A DNA stretch of 64,000 nt from Eublepharis macularius (lineage: Eukaryota; Chordata; Lepidosauria; Squamata; Eublepharidae): the NCBI RefSeq assembly GCF_028583425.1, contig NC_072807.1, forward strand, positions 38,383,001 to 38,447,000. Reading direction: 5' to 3'. The translations under genes and the position numbers were made by a program. The notes beneath the pieces are model-generated. The model did not search any database. It saw nothing but the letters and a program-made list of their open reading frames with translations, and was not told the origin of the DNA. Shown in pieces: positions 1 to 12,280 of the stretch. Numbering within the stretch: position 1 is the stretch's first letter; every line of letters starts with the position of its first letter.

Positions 1-2399
1 TTACTGTAGGGACCGTCTAAAACTGCAGTTGGCATTGTTTCAAAGCGTGAAAGCTGCTCTAAGATTGTAATTTGTGATACTGACTAGGTAAGAGGCTCTG
101 GAGTGGTTACACTTAAAAAGTTTAAACCAGGAGGCTGAATAGCAGTTCAAGGCCACCTGTCTATCAGGGCATCACCCTTATAGACCCAATTTCGAAGATC
201 TAAGTTACTTGCTGAAGGGCTGAGAAAATCGTCGGGGATGGAATATCTGTCTAACCTTTTGGCCAGTTACTACCACGTTTGTGACTAGGAGTCGGGATAT
301 GAGCACAAGAAATTCAACGTCCATCTTCTAAAATTAAAATGGCGTTCCCTAACACTCGGCTGTTTCTGGTACGTCCCAGCCATACTATAGAAATATCATA
401 TGCAAAACACTGCATACGTTTCAGTCCCAACAGAAACCACCTGTGTTTTTAGCTATCCTTTCCGCCCAGAAAATTAAATTCCACACATTTACAAGGTGCA
501 GAAAGTCTGCCCAATGCCACCACCCCCTTCTGCCCGTGTTAAGACCTCCATACAATGCTTCAGCACCTAACTTGCTAAAAAAATAGCCAAAAAGACATTT
601 TTAAATAGCGAATGGCAAAGCTAAGAATATATTATAAAAATGAATGAAGAAATTAGCGCCAATGAGGTATTAAACAGGTGCATAGCTTTTGTATGGAAAA
701 TGTTCCTTTTCATCTAGGCTTCTGCAAGCCAACTTTTCTGACATCCCCAATAGTGATAGCTATAAATAACACGTTTTTCCATACCAAAAAAAAAAATAGA
801 AAGAAAAGAAAGAAAAACACTGCTAAGGCTGTTAAAGCCCACAGTACTTCGTACCACATTGATGACTCACTTCTTTTTAATTCCATTTCAGTCTTTTTTC
901 CTTTGAATTGAGGACCTGACTTTTTCTCCAGCGTGGGTCCATTTCTTCCCCTGACAGGACTAAACGGGGAGAGACCACATGCTTTCACATTTTCCAGACC
1001 TCCCAGATCCAGCATTTTGGGGGTTCTCTGGCACTCGAAGAGGAACAAACTCCAACTGAAAGCAATCTCTGCTCCCTACAGAGAAAAAATCACGATTTTG
1101 ATGAGATTTCCTTCTGGAAGGGTTTACTTGATTTTCTTTTTTAAAAGCCCTGCAATCTTCTTTTATTAAGACCAACCCAAAGGACACAGATCAATCTGCA
1201 AGCTTCTGAGCTCTCCAGAACTCTTAATCAGACTGAATGTTTTAAAAAAAGGATTGTGGGGGAGGGAAGAGATTTTTCAGTCCTGGATCTTATGGCCTTT
1301 TAAAAGCATCTTGTGGATAACGCCTAGAAGGTTTACACTCAGATAAAACGGTGCCAGGTGAAGTCAGAGTCAGGTTGTACCTTTGACTTTCATGGATGAA
1401 GGCGAGGCAACACCATCCTACTATCGCAAATATAAAGACTAGGGCTTTCGTTACTTTCTCATCTTTTACCTCTGCAACAGCCGGATAATAAGGAATGAGG
1501 AGATGGCGTGTCCAAATCCTTCCTCCACCGTCCCACAGCTTCCAGGATCCAAACATGACCAGAGCAGTAGAGGAAAGCGCCACATGGGACCAGAGATTTC
1601 CCTCTCTCTCCCACCACCGCTGCTCTCATGAACTGCAACAGGGGTCTTCTGTTCTGGTGATCTTCTGCTCTTCTTTGTAGATTTTATTTGGGGGATGGAT
1701 AGGAGACCTAACAGGCTTGGGAGATTCTTTTCTGTGTCTTGATTTGCACATGGGAATGAGTGGCGGAAAGGGCAGGCCCGAGGCAGAGTTTCTGTGCATA
1801 GTCTTGGCACCTCCAGCGAAAATGGAGTGCGGGTCGGGGGACTAAGGAAGACATTTCTTTTTTGGCCGCTCCGGAGAGCCGCTGGATGTCCGAGGAGCCA
1901 GTCTGGCACCAAGATGGGCCAAGCGTCTCATTCAGTAATAAGGCCCTTTCATGAGTTTGTGTACATGGCATACCAACTTGCCGTTACACCAAGCCATGCC
2001 GCTGGACCACCAGGCTCCGTATCATCTGCTCTGATTGGCGGCAGCTCTCCAGAGGTCTTTCACATCACCTGACCTCTACGTGACCCATTTTTAACGGGAG
2101 ATGCTGGGGGCTGTGCCTGGAACCTTTTCTGCATGCAAAGCTCTCTTTGAGGTCTGGGACTAGGTGTGAAGCATGGTGAGTGGGGCCTGGATCACACTTC
2201 TCAGCCAGCCTTCCCATCTTCTCCCTATGGAGCAGAAGGATCACTAAGGCCCACACAAAAGGCCTTCTCTTATTTGATTGATTTACTTTATTCATAGCCT
2301 GCCTTCCTTGCGGAGGCCCCACCAACAGAAAGCATCTCTGTGAAAGCCATCATCTCAGCCTACTGACTGTTCTGATGCTTGGAAAAGTGCCCCCTCTCT
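1..2399. other. Gene-free stretch, nothing recognised
   Basis: Only short unconvincing open frames are present (none longer than 148 codons). I looked for the 3' end of FAM81A, which precedes GCNT3 in human, and did not recognise it. Confidence 0.5.
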
Positions 2400-2888
2400 T
2401 AATAATAATATAAACAATAACAACATTTGATTCATATACCGCCCTTCAGTGCAACTTAACGTCCACTCAGAGCAGTTTACAAAGTGTATTATTATTATCC
2501 TCACGACAATCACCCTGTGAGGTGGGTGGGGCTGAGAGAGCTCCGAGAAGCTGTGACTGACCCAAGGTCACCCAGCTGGCTTCAAGCTACAGTTGCCAGC
2601 TCCAGGTTGCAAAATTCTTGAAGATTTGGGAGGTGGATCCTGGAGAGGGAGGGGTTTGGGGAGGGTAGAGACATCAGCAGGGTATAATACCATAGATGCT
2701 CCAAAGAAGCCATTTTATCCAGGGGAACAGATCTCTATGACCTAGAGATCAGCCGTAATTTCAGGAGATCTCCAGCCACCACCTGGAGGCTGGCAACCTT
2801 CTTCAAGTGGAGGAGTGGGGAATCAAACCTGGTTCTCCAGATTAGAGTCCTGCCACTCTTAACCACTACACCAAACGGGTCTCTCTAA
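2400..2888 (-). mobile_element. tRNA-derived SINE, minus strand, split by a later insertion
   Basis: On the minus strand it reads as a tRNA-like head (B-box-like ggtttgattcc class) followed by a body with the conserved cacctcacaggg block and an AAT-rich tail. It belongs to the same family as 53683-53945. The body is interrupted at 2587-2800 by another element. Confidence 0.75.
2587..2800. mobile_element. Short hAT-like non-autonomous element inserted in a SINE
   Basis: The inverted ends are of the ggttgcc...ggcaacc type. The same 7-base duplication, cttcaag, is on both sides (2580-2586 and 2801-2807), and removing the element restores a continuous SINE. No coding capacity. Confidence 0.7.
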
Positions 2889-3072
2889 GAATGGACGCAC
2901 CTGCCATTTCCCTCGTCCGGTGAGGTGCCCTGATATCAGGACCACGAAGTCAAGTTCTTCCTGAGGCAGAAGCCAATGGGCAGAGTCGGAGGAGAAGCCT
3001 TAAAATCCCAAGCTTGCATTTTTGTTTTGCCTTTTTAGCCAGCAGTGGTGGTGGTGGAGAAACGTTAAGAGC

Positions 3073-3327
3073 AGAAAATGTCAGGTGACTGTCAAGCTAT
3101 ATTTAACCACCGCGTTCTGCTTAATGGAAAATATCCTAGGAGAGGAAGCGAGAATGTTGCCATGGGATCCCCAACAGAAGCAGAGGAAGTGCAAAGGCAC
3201 TTCCTTTGCACTTCCTCTGCTTCTGTTGGGGATCCCATGGCAACATTCTCGCTTCCTCTCCTAGGATATTTTCCATTAAGCAGAACGCGGTGGTTAAATA
3301 TAGCTTGACAGTCACCTGACATTTTCT
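3073..3327. repeat. Perfect 125-bp inverted repeat with 5-bp spacer
   Basis: Arms 3073-3197 and 3203-3327 are exact reverse complements around the spacer cactt. The arms are mostly unique-looking DNA, and no flanking duplication was found. Open frames on both strands here are mirror images of each other and not genes. Confidence 0.95.
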
Positions 3328-3429
3328 CTCTGAAAACAGGAGGGAGGGGAGGACCCAGAACAGGTGTAGTCCACCGGGAAGGTCTCTTGCGCAAGCATAA
3401 GATGGAAATCCCTGATTTATATGAAATGT

Positions 3430-3603
3430 CATAGATGCAGAGGAGTTAGCCGTGTTAGTCTGTGGTAGCAAAATCAAAAAGAGTCCAGTAGCACCTTTAA
3501 GACTAACCAATTTTATTGTAGCATAAGCTTTCGAGAATCAAGTTCTCTCCAGTCTCTGTATCAGGCATCTGATGAAGAGAACTTGATTTTCGAAAGCTTA
3601 TGC
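3430..3603. mobile_element. Hairpin-type interspersed element with 13-bp target-site duplication
   Basis: The element begins near a ttagccgtgttagtctg motif and contains inverted copies of the aagcttatgc/tctcgaaagc type. The 13-base direct repeat ttatatgaaatgt flanks it exactly (3417-3429 and 3604-3616). No ORF. The class is not assigned. Confidence 0.75.
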
Positions 3604-4175
3604 TTATATGAAATGTGTACAGGAGCATTAGGAGGGGGGGCCAATGTGGACATAACTGTATTAATCACAGTGGAGCTTCTGCTGGCAAGCCCAAGAGAGG
3701 GGCTGAGGCTCAGGGGCACTTTGCCTGCAGGTCCAGCCCCAGATCGCTCCACTTAAAGGTTCTCAGGCAGTTGGTGTGGGTGGGGGGGAGCCCCCTTTGC
3801 CCCAGATACTCGAGAACTGTTGCCACTCAGACAATACCAAGTAAAATGGATCAAACAGTCCAAGCCGGCACAAAGCAGCTTCGCCTATATCATACTGATG
3901 GGCACTGAATTTGTTTATTTAAGGAAGGAAAGGTAGCCAGGAGCAGAGCACCTGCTTTGCATACTGCCTTACCCCCTTAAAGGTATTGTGATGGTTTAAC
4001 ACACTTTGTAGCTTCCCTCTCTTGGGCTGGAGGCAGCTTTCAACTATAGACAGCAAGAAAGCAGAGTTGTAAATTTCACCAGCCTCATTAGCTACCGTCA
4101 AGGAAACGGCACTCTGTAGAGGCAGAAGTGGACCCTTATCAAACAGGAGAACTAGCCCTGCCAACAACTGGACAC

Positions 4176-4388
4176 TGGCCGATTCCAGACGACTAACCTG
4201 AAGGCGCTGCATGCCGCCATGTTCTGGATCGTGACAGGGAAACGTGAAATATCGGGTTTTCTCGCGCGAGTTTGGCACGACGTCACACCAAACTCGCGCG
4301 AGAAAACGCAATATTTCGCATTTTCCCCGTCACGATCCGGAACATGGCGGCATGCAGCGCCTTCAGGTTAGTCGTCTGGAATCGGCCA
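4176..4388. mobile_element. Palindromic MITE with CpG-rich core
   Basis: Two arms of about 100 bp (4176-4275, 4288-4388) are near-perfect reverse complements; the ends read tggccgattccagacgac. The core holds the self-complementary ctcgcgcgag in both arms. A target-site duplication is not clear, so the superfamily is open. Confidence 0.8.
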
Positions 4389-4735
4389 CTGTGTGTCAGC
4401 CAGCAACACAATACAGTTCCCATCTCTACAAGTCAGAACAGCCTCTGGCCAAAAGCCAAATTGGGTTTTGAGTGTTATAAGATTCATGACAATCTTATCA
4501 ACGGGACATGGCAGCAAATCTTTACATGTCGTTCGGCCAACTTTAGAAGAAAGTGCTTGTGTACGGGGGGGCGGGGAGACACAGGAGGGAAAGCCCCAGA
4601 ACCATTTGAACTGTCACTAGTCTAAGTTAGCAACCCCAACCTCAAGTCCTCCCCCATCAGCCACAGCAGTAAACAGAGTGAAATCTGCCAAAAGCTCTCC
4701 ACCCCCCCCCCCCCGCCCACAGTGCTTGAAGAGTT

Positions 4736-5105
4736 TCAGGTGGGTAGCCATGTTGGTCTGCAGTAGAAGCGCAAGATTTGGGTTCAATAACACCTTAAAG
4801 ACCAACAAGATTTCCATGAGTCAGAACTCCCTTTGTCAGATCTGACGAAGGGAGCTGTGTGACTCCTGAAAGCTCGTACCTTGGAAATCTATCAAGATGG
4901 GTAGTCGTGTTAATCAGTCTATAGCAGTAGAAAAAAGCAAGGGTCCAGTAGCACCTATAAGACTAACAACATTTGTGGTAGGGTAAAAGCTCTCATAATG
5001 AGTCACTACTCACTTTTTCAGAGTGAGCAGTGACTGCCGAAAGCCAGTCTTATACTGGACTCTTGCCTTTGGAAATCTAGTGGGTCTTTAAGGTGTTACG
5101 AGACC
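4736..5105. mobile_element. Copies of the hairpin-type interspersed family
   Basis: The stretch holds the family motifs gtagccatgttggtctgcag, caccttaaagaccaacaag and gtgactcctgaaagct, in two abutting or nested copies. The second copy falls inside the 0.87-kb duplicated block. Confidence 0.6.
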
Positions 5106-5657
5106 CCAATCTTGCTTGAAGAGTGAAAAGCTATTAGCAAGGCCTCATTACCAACCAAACCAGTGCAGATCATGGGAAGCACTTAGCGAAGAGCCAAGAG
5201 CTTACTGCTAGAAGTGGGCCTCGGCATTTAGCAGATTCTGGCAAATTAGGGCACCTGCCGGGATACATCCCCGTCAAGTGGGAGGTGGCACATCCTCTTG
5301 CTAGCTGCGCTTTAAACTAGTGTCACACACACACACATTAGTTAACGCAAGATTCTGCACTGCGTTCCAAGCAGCTAAACTGTCTCTTTGCAGCTACTAC
5401 CCCCACTTGCCGCAAAAAAGAAAGCGTGCTGCTCAATCAGTAGACACCAGCCACCCATCGAGGAAGCATTTTTAGCCTCACAAAGTCCTAAAGAAAAGGT
5501 CCTCCGCCAGCTTTAAATTGGTTGGGAACATACGAGACTGGGTTTTTTCATACCAGCTGCACAGTAGTAAAACGAGGAATGCATTTCATGGGAAACACGT
5601 GTGAACGGGGAGCTGTCTGCTGGGCTCAGTTTGCCATGTGCAGTAATGAAGAACGAT
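4793..5657. repeat. Duplicated block, copy 1
   Basis: The block matches 14460-15350 in the same orientation with only scattered substitutions and a few indels, over both repeat-derived and unique-looking sequence. The copies are about 9.7 kb apart. Confidence 0.9.
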
Positions 5658-6253
5658 TATTGAGGAAAAAGCGCCTGCTAGATTAGGTCCCCAAAGGCAA
5701 AATGGTTTCATTTGGTATTATGTCAAATGAAAATCCTGTGGACCCTTAACCAAAAAAAAAGAGGGGGGAGATTAATACCCTCCATTTATATCCTCAGGGA
5801 AGCTATTGAGTAGATAGCAAGGCCTTGCTCTCTTAAAATTGATTTTCCTACAGCTCAAGGGATGGGCCATTTGAGTTGCTTGCGACAGAGATCCACAGGT
5901 AACCCAAGGACTCGGGTATTTATCTGCAGCAGAAAGTTCGGCTCCTTTCTGCTAGCCCTCAAGATTCTTCAGTGTCCTCCAGTCGTGAAATCTCCCCTCC
6001 CACACAGAGCTGTCCTGTCCTCTTCCAGAAACGGAACCTGTTTTATTTTGTTTCATGGCCAGCAACGTCTTTGCCCAGCTTCACCTGATATGCGAACGGC
6101 ACCCTCTCCTGGCCAAAGACAAGTCTCTTCTCTAGGATATGAGTTCTGGTAGCCTCCAGGTTGGATCGCTACGGTTGGGTCTGCCTTTGGGAACTCTGAC
6201 TTGGCCAGATGGCAGCAACTAGACCGTTGATGGGAGCCAGTCAAAGGAGAGAG
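5658..6253. other. Gene-free stretch, nothing recognised
   Basis: No gene, RNA or clear repeat was recognised. Confidence 0.4.
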
Positions 6254-6385
6254 GTTCAGGTGGGTAGATATGTTGGTCTGTAGTAGAAAAGCAAGATTTG
6301 GGTCCAGTTGCACCTTTGAGACCAGCTAGATTTCCGGGTATGAGCTTTTTGAGAGTCAGAGCTCCCTTCATCAGATACAAGGAGT
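6254..6385. mobile_element. Fragment of the hairpin-type interspersed family
   Basis: It contains ttcaggtgggtagatatgtt, a caccttt...gaccagctaga block and agagctcccttcatcagat, all diagnostic of the family. Confidence 0.55.
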
Positions 6386-8246
6386 AGAAAAAGGAAGGAG
6401 TGTGATATAATACATGTCAAAGGGAAGTGATATAATGCATGTTTGACACACACAGAATCCCCGGACCAAAGAAAATGCCACTGCCTGAGACCCAGCACCA
6501 ATCAGAGAATAGTAGGCTCAACAGACCAATTATCTGGCTCAGGATTGGGCAATTAATACCAAATTACTCTTTCTTTCATGATCTCCGCTTGTTACCACTT
6601 TGCTTCTGGGCACTGTATTTAACCTATTTATTTAATCTCTCAAACTTACTACAAAAAAACTTCTCAAGGAGGCTTTTTAAAGAGCTTTTGACTTTTGAGT
6701 GCTGATACAGTGTGGTTCTTGGTTAACAGCACGAGCGCCTCCTCCCATTTAAAAAAAATCATACATATGTCAACATCATGGTTTTGCTGAAATAGTTTTA
6801 CTAATATCCTGATTTCTTGCATTCTGTAGTAAACACACAATGTGTGAGTTTTCAGACTGAAACAGCAGGGTGAGATAAATTCAGAACTATCCCTGATGGT
6901 AAACGTAGCTTTTAAAATGTTTCTACCACCAGCAGGTGGTGCACGGCTACAGAACATTTTCAATGCTAAAGGAAGGATCAAAATAAATAAAAATACTTGG
7001 CGTTTACAGAGAACATTCAAAGCACTTCACATATTCTTCCTTTACAACAACCTTGTTACACCTCTCCCCCCCCCCCCCCGCCATTGCAGACCAGGGAAGG
7101 AAACAGGGGCAACACACAGCAGAGCTGCCTTGTAAGTTTATGGTGGAGGAAGAATTTGGACAAGCGACTTCTGGGCTGGGGGCGCACAGCTCACACAACC
7201 ATAGTTCTCCTAGAAGCAGCATGCTGATCGGAGCATTCTACACAGAGGAGTACGTTTAATATTTAGTCGATGTTTGGTAAATTGTGACAGCCTATGACTA
7301 TAGACAATAAACTCTTTGGACTTTAATATTTATTGATGCCTCACTGTTCAGATATTACCAGAGATATTCCCACGCTCAGATGTGTTCCAATGTCATATAA
7401 ACAAATCTCCGTTTGTGGGTGATCAGAACAAGACGGCAATTCTTCAGGATCTTTTGCTCTGTTTCTGCCCCTCACCCCCCAACAAGGAGAAGAAATTAAA
7501 AATTTAAAACTAGCACCATTCAGAATAACAAGCTGTGGTTGGTTCTACTGCCTGCAAAGCCCAGGGTTCCTGATCTGGTCAATGTAAAGAACTCAGACCT
7601 CCTGCTAATCAGAGATCAACTTGGTATAGCCTTGGGCACCCGAAGAGAGCTTCAAGGGCTGACATAGGGAAGGAACTTCTGAAGATAAAGGTCAACCTCA
7701 GATAACAGGATCCGTGTTTAGAGACCGCAGCCTTTGTCAAAGCAGTTGCACGTCCTGCCTTGGGAAGTCTGTGCATATAATAGAGCGACTCCCAATTCCT
7801 ACAAATTATAATAAAATATCTAAGGTATGCCATAGATCTACTGGCTGTGTTTGCTACAACGGATTTATTTATATCCTATAATCCATCTGAGAATATTTAG
7901 AAGCACTCATAAAAGTATCTTTAGGCTGAGAGCAAGCCTCCACTTTAACTGCATTTCAACCAGCTCAGCACTCTAAATAAGTGATAAAAATTGTTGTGAG
8001 TGGTGCACCGTATGAACTTGAGTGTACAACATGATGATCATGTAGCACAACACAGAGGAGAAAATTCCACCCTCCCTTAACACCTGTCAATACCATTTCA
8101 ATTTCCGACATGTTCATATCACAGCTTGCCAACTTTCCTTTATACTTCTCTTGGGGTATAACGTGAAAGGAGCTTCACAGTTTTAAGAAGCCAGCCTCGA
8201 TACCCAGCTCCCATCCACAAATGCCTCCTCCACCTGGTTGTCACGC
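6386..8246. other. Gene-free stretch with a possible old SINE remnant
   Basis: A MIR-like stretch (6990-7120) reads cgtttacagagaacattcaaagcactt, then a C-run. The rest is unremarkable AT-rich DNA without recognisable genes. Confidence 0.35.
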
Positions 8247-8451
8247 TAGGGCTGCCAACCTCCAGGCGGGGCACGGCTATCTCCCAGAATTTCAACTGAT
8301 CTCCAGACTAGAGAGATCGGATCCCCCTAAAGGGGGGGATTTTTTGGAGGGTGGACTCCGTAGCGCTCTTCTCCCTGAACCCCACTGCTCCCAGGGCCCA
8401 CCCACCCACCCAAATCTCCAGGAATTTCCCAACCTAGAATTGGCAACCCTA
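8247..8451. mobile_element. Short hAT-like non-autonomous element (ggttgcc family)
   Basis: The ends are agggctgccaacctcc and ggcaaccct. The internal gatctcc and gggtggactc blocks are shared with the other copies listed here. Confidence 0.65.
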
Positions 8452-8837
8452 CCTCACACTGCTGAACGGTGCCCTCTTCCCCCTGTTACAATGCAAACTG
8501 AGATAAGTGCTTGCTTGCTGAGAATCTGGGAAAGTTGATCAAGCACATATCCATCCCGAAATTAGGCACACATCTCTGTTACACATTTTTTTTAAAAAAA
8601 AAAACAACCATAAGAATAAACTGGGATTCCTGATTTTTAGAAACATGACCGTGAACAATGCAAGGCTGTGCATGGAAGGTTCAAGGAGCAAGAAAAGCTC
8701 ATGTGATGGAGGGTGGCTTGGGTGACACACGTGATGTCCGTCAAGCCTTTCGCTAAAAGGCACCCCATGGCATCCTTGGGACTTCACCCTTCCTGCTCAA
8801 GGTCAGGGAAGGGGGCTGTGAGTGGCCATTCCATACA

Positions 8838-9041
8838 GTTGCCAAGTTGCCAGCTCCAGCTTGGGAAATTCCTGGAGATTTGGGGGCAGTGTGTAGGGAT
8901 GGGAGGGCACTCAATGGGGGCATGATACCATAGAGCCTACCCTCTAACGATGCCATTTCCTGCAGGGAGCTTATCTCTGGGGCCGGGGATCAGTGGTAAT
9001 TCTGGGAGAACTCCGGGCCCAACCCAGAGACTGACAACCCT
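8838..9041. mobile_element. Short hAT-like non-autonomous element (ggttgcc family)
   Basis: It starts gttgccaagttgccagctcc and carries gggaaattcctggagatttg and gcatgataccatagag blocks. The right end is diverged (ctgacaaccc). Confidence 0.65.
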
Positions 9042-10265
9042 TCCGTGCCGGAATCCAGAACTGGAGCATTTGTGCTCCTGCCCGTTGTCCCAGTTGCTGG
9101 AGTTTGAAGGGCAGCAGGCAAGGAGGTCCCACAGCGCTGGCCAGCCAAGGGCAGAAGGCCAGGACTGATACCTGCAAAAACCAATGCAAACGGAACAAAC
9201 CGTACGTGAAGGAAAAATAATCAAATCAATCTATAACTCAAGCAATAAACCAAGCTGTCAGTCAAAATATATATTAAATACAGTGAAGAGCACAATATCA
9301 AACTTATTTAGGAAAGAATAGTTAAGACACGTTTAAAGCATACATTCACAAATGGTAAGCCGCTCTAGAACAACAATTTAAAGGTACAGTTCCATCCACA
9401 AAATCAACGGTCACTGAAACAAGTCGGTCCAGAGCAAACGAGGTAAGTGAAAAGGATGTACTGTAAAGCAAATAAATAGTCCTCTTTTTCTTCTTAAACT
9501 GCTATGTGCCAAGTCGTGAAAAGAGACACTGTGGGCACTGCAGAGGCTCCATATTGCCCCTGCTGCCACTCACTTGGCCAAATGTTGCATTCCTTCCCAG
9601 ACCTGAAGATCATCCAGAGGCTCAAGCAGCTTGCTGGGATAACTTCTTGCCTCCGGCCCAAATGACACAAGAGGGATAAACATGCCTCACCACACCGCAA
9701 TCTCTTCCTCCTCTTGATCCACCACCTTGACCCCTTTCGCACCACACCCTTCCCTTCTGTGCCTCGCCTTACCCAGACTGCAGGCCTCAGGGCAAGATTT
9801 GTATCCTTCACTTTGCTTTCGGCACAGCTGCTACTTTCTGCACCAGAAGCAATTTGTAAAAAGTTAAAAGCTTTAAAATGCAGACGCTACAACCCGGCCA
9901 GGGAGACGAGCAGGCAGAAAGCTTCTGCTGACGTACGTCACGGGCACGCTGTTCCATGTTTTGGATCGGCACAGTTTGAGTCTGGTGACGCCTTCGAAGC
10001 AAACAAGGTTTTCCAGGGATAAGCTTTCGAGACTCAGAACCCCCTTCTTCATCTTAAATCCTGGAACTCTTGTTGGTCTCTAAGATGCCGCCGGACTCAA
10101 ATCCTGCCGTTCTACTGCAGACGAACAACGCTGCCCACCTGAAAGCATTCTGGGTCTGTAGTCTCGCCCACTTTTTACAATATTCGTAAACCCACCTTTC
10201 TCCCAAACCAGCCAGGGAAGAAGACGACTGAAAAACAACGATACAACATATACACATTCTGCTTA
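9042..10265. other. Gene-free stretch
   Basis: Short open frames only. A fragment of the hairpin-type family is recognisable near 10020-10150 (gataagctttcgagactcag, ttgttggtctctaagatgcc). Confidence 0.4.
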
Positions 10266-10375
10266 AGAATGGTGTGTGGTGGTGGGAAGTGCTGTCAAGT
10301 CATAGCTGCTGGGGGTTTCGAGGAAGGAGGCTAACAGAGGTGGTTTGCCATCGCCTGCCTCTGAATGAAACAGCC
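10266..10375 (-). mobile_element. Fragment of a lizard SINE or BovB-type tail
   Basis: The ggtgggaagtgctgtcaagtc and ggtggtttgccatcgcctgc motifs are shared with the 5S-derived SINE at 34224-34438 and with the tail region of BovB-related SINEs of lizards. Confidence 0.5.
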
Positions 10376-10822
10376 TAAAAAGGCCTGAGCAAAAAGTTGG
10401 CGAATAAACACCTATTGGGGGTCAGCAACATCTAAAATGCTCAAGCCATCAAATCCCGCGTTGATCTACAGGCCCCCAAATGCTCCTCCAAACAGTTCGG
10501 CCTTCCCGCTTCTTGGGAAAGACACCAGAACAGGAGCTTTCCTCATGCCACAGTGGGAAGACCGTGCCGGAATAAGCCTGGAGATGGGCAGTAAGCGTGA
10601 CCCCTTTCCGCAGGTGGGTATAGCCAGAAGGAGCTGACAGAACAAAAAGTTGCCCGTGGAGAAGCAGTCCCCGATGCAGGGCTCCTCTTGGTCCCTCTAA
10701 ATGACTGGAGACCCCCAGGCCTCCCCCTTTAATTTAATTCGCACAGATGAATTGGGGACAATTGCTCAGGGCCACAACTGTGCAAGGGGACTTATCCGTA
10801 GTGAGAAGCAGCGCCTTATTTT

Positions 10823-10945
10823 AGGTGGGTCGCCGTGTTGGTCGGCAGTGGAACTGTAAGATTTGAGTCCAGTGGCACCCTAGAGACGAACAAGATTTTC
10901 ACTGTAAGCTTTTGAAAGTCACAGCTCCCTTCTTCAGACCAAGCA
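10823..10945. mobile_element. Copy of the hairpin-type interspersed family
   Basis: It contains taggtgggtcgccgtgttgg, gagtccagtggcacc, gacgaacaagatttt and acagctcccttcttcaga. Confidence 0.6.
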
Positions 10946-11459
10946 GTGTCTTGTTTCTGTGTTTGAAATGGTCAGCTTTCTTTCCGTCCAAAGACATAGC
11001 AGCAGCAGTCCGCAAAAAGCAACCCCGTGACTAGGCGTGATTTCAGTAGTTTGGGTCTGCAACGCGCTCTGCTGGACTCTTGAGTGGGTGGGGACTGACT
11101 CCTCCCGCTTGTCATCAACCTATAGCTGGTTCACACACACACACACACAGCCCCCCAGTCCCCTGCATAGCAGGAACTTGGCTGATAGCCGGGTCTGAAC
11201 AGCAGGCCGAGAGGGACCCAACCCAGCCTGAAGAAGGAAGGAGCACTTCCTGCTTCCAGTCAAGTTCCTGATAGGCAATACTGCCAACTTTTGTTCTGTA
11301 ATCTTGAAGTCCAAAAGTCACTCAAAGGGGAAGATTTGTTTCAGGAGTGCTCCATTTTGAATGCAAATCCAATACTTTTGTTTTGTCTTGTCTTTCAGTT
11401 TGAGACAGAAAACTTTTAAGAAACCAGGAGTAACAGACCTATTGGCAAACTTCCAAAAT

Positions 11460-11800
11460 TGTTGTTGTTGTTGTTGTTGTTTGTTTATAGTCTGGCTTTC
11501 ACACTGAGTTCCAAGGCAGATTACGCAGCGCAAGTGAAATACGATATAATCAATAGCTAAGACGTTCACAGCTAAAATACAATATGGTCAACAGTTGGGA
11601 CATTCAATATAAATAGATACAATAGGGTATGGTAACCACAAATTTGAAATTCAGCACAAAGCCAAACACATACACAAAACTTTTCTGAAATAGATTGTAA
11701 GTAAGTAAAATAACATTGAACCACCCAGTAGGAGCATATCTGCATCAGCAGACAGTACCAAATACCCTTTTCTACAGTCCCTGCCCCTTATCATGAGCTA
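11460..11800 (-). mobile_element. Probable LINE 3' UTR fragment
   Basis: A (gtt)n run is followed by tagtctggctttcacactga and an A-rich body with many short imperfect repeats, similar in layout to 52395-52620. The assignment is by general resemblance to CR1/L2 tails only. Confidence 0.35.
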
Positions 11801-11907
11801 TTTCTTATGATTCAGCACTATAAACTGAGTAGAAAATCCTCCTGGATAATTGCAGAAAGCCAGAAGGGTGGGAGCTTCAAGGGTTCCAGAAGGGAGAATG
11901 AATTCAT

Positions 11908-12122
11908 GGCTGTTTCCACATGTCTCCCCCTCCCGAAAAAAACTTATAGAACGACATGCCTTCACGGCGCAGTTTTCCATCATGACTGTGCTTCGTGGTG
12001 CATTTTCTGATGTCATCGCGCCACGAAGCAAAGTCATGTCGGGAAATCGCGCCATGAAGGTGCATTGTTCCGTAAGTTTTGCACTATTTATCAGGAGGCG
12101 CAAAAGACGTGGAAACGGCCCA
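11908..12122. mobile_element. MITE with ggctgtttccac/gtggaaacggcc ends
   Basis: The ends are inverted, and the interior has several small complementary blocks (catgaaggtgca against gccttcacggcgc; cacgaagca against gcttcgtggtgc). It looks like a diverged palindromic MITE. Confidence 0.55.
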
Positions 12123-12280
12123 TTAACTGGTGCTGATTTAAATTGCAGCATAACTATAATTTAAAAAAGCGACTGTAACACTATGAAATCACTGGCCTGC
12201 TCAACCCAACAGACTGCCTTTCTAAAGTTTTGAGCAGAGGGGATATGACTGCCTGCTGGAGGAGAATAATTTTGAGCTCA

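Noticed and set aside
1466-1912. 148-codon - strand open frame
   Set aside because: No recognisable domain, low-complexity Ser/Pro-rich composition, and several overlapping frames on both strands; nothing supports a gene.
3078-3510. Overlapping open frames on both strands near 3.1-3.5 kb
   Set aside because: They are mirror images made by the perfect inverted repeat and share the same residues; not genes.
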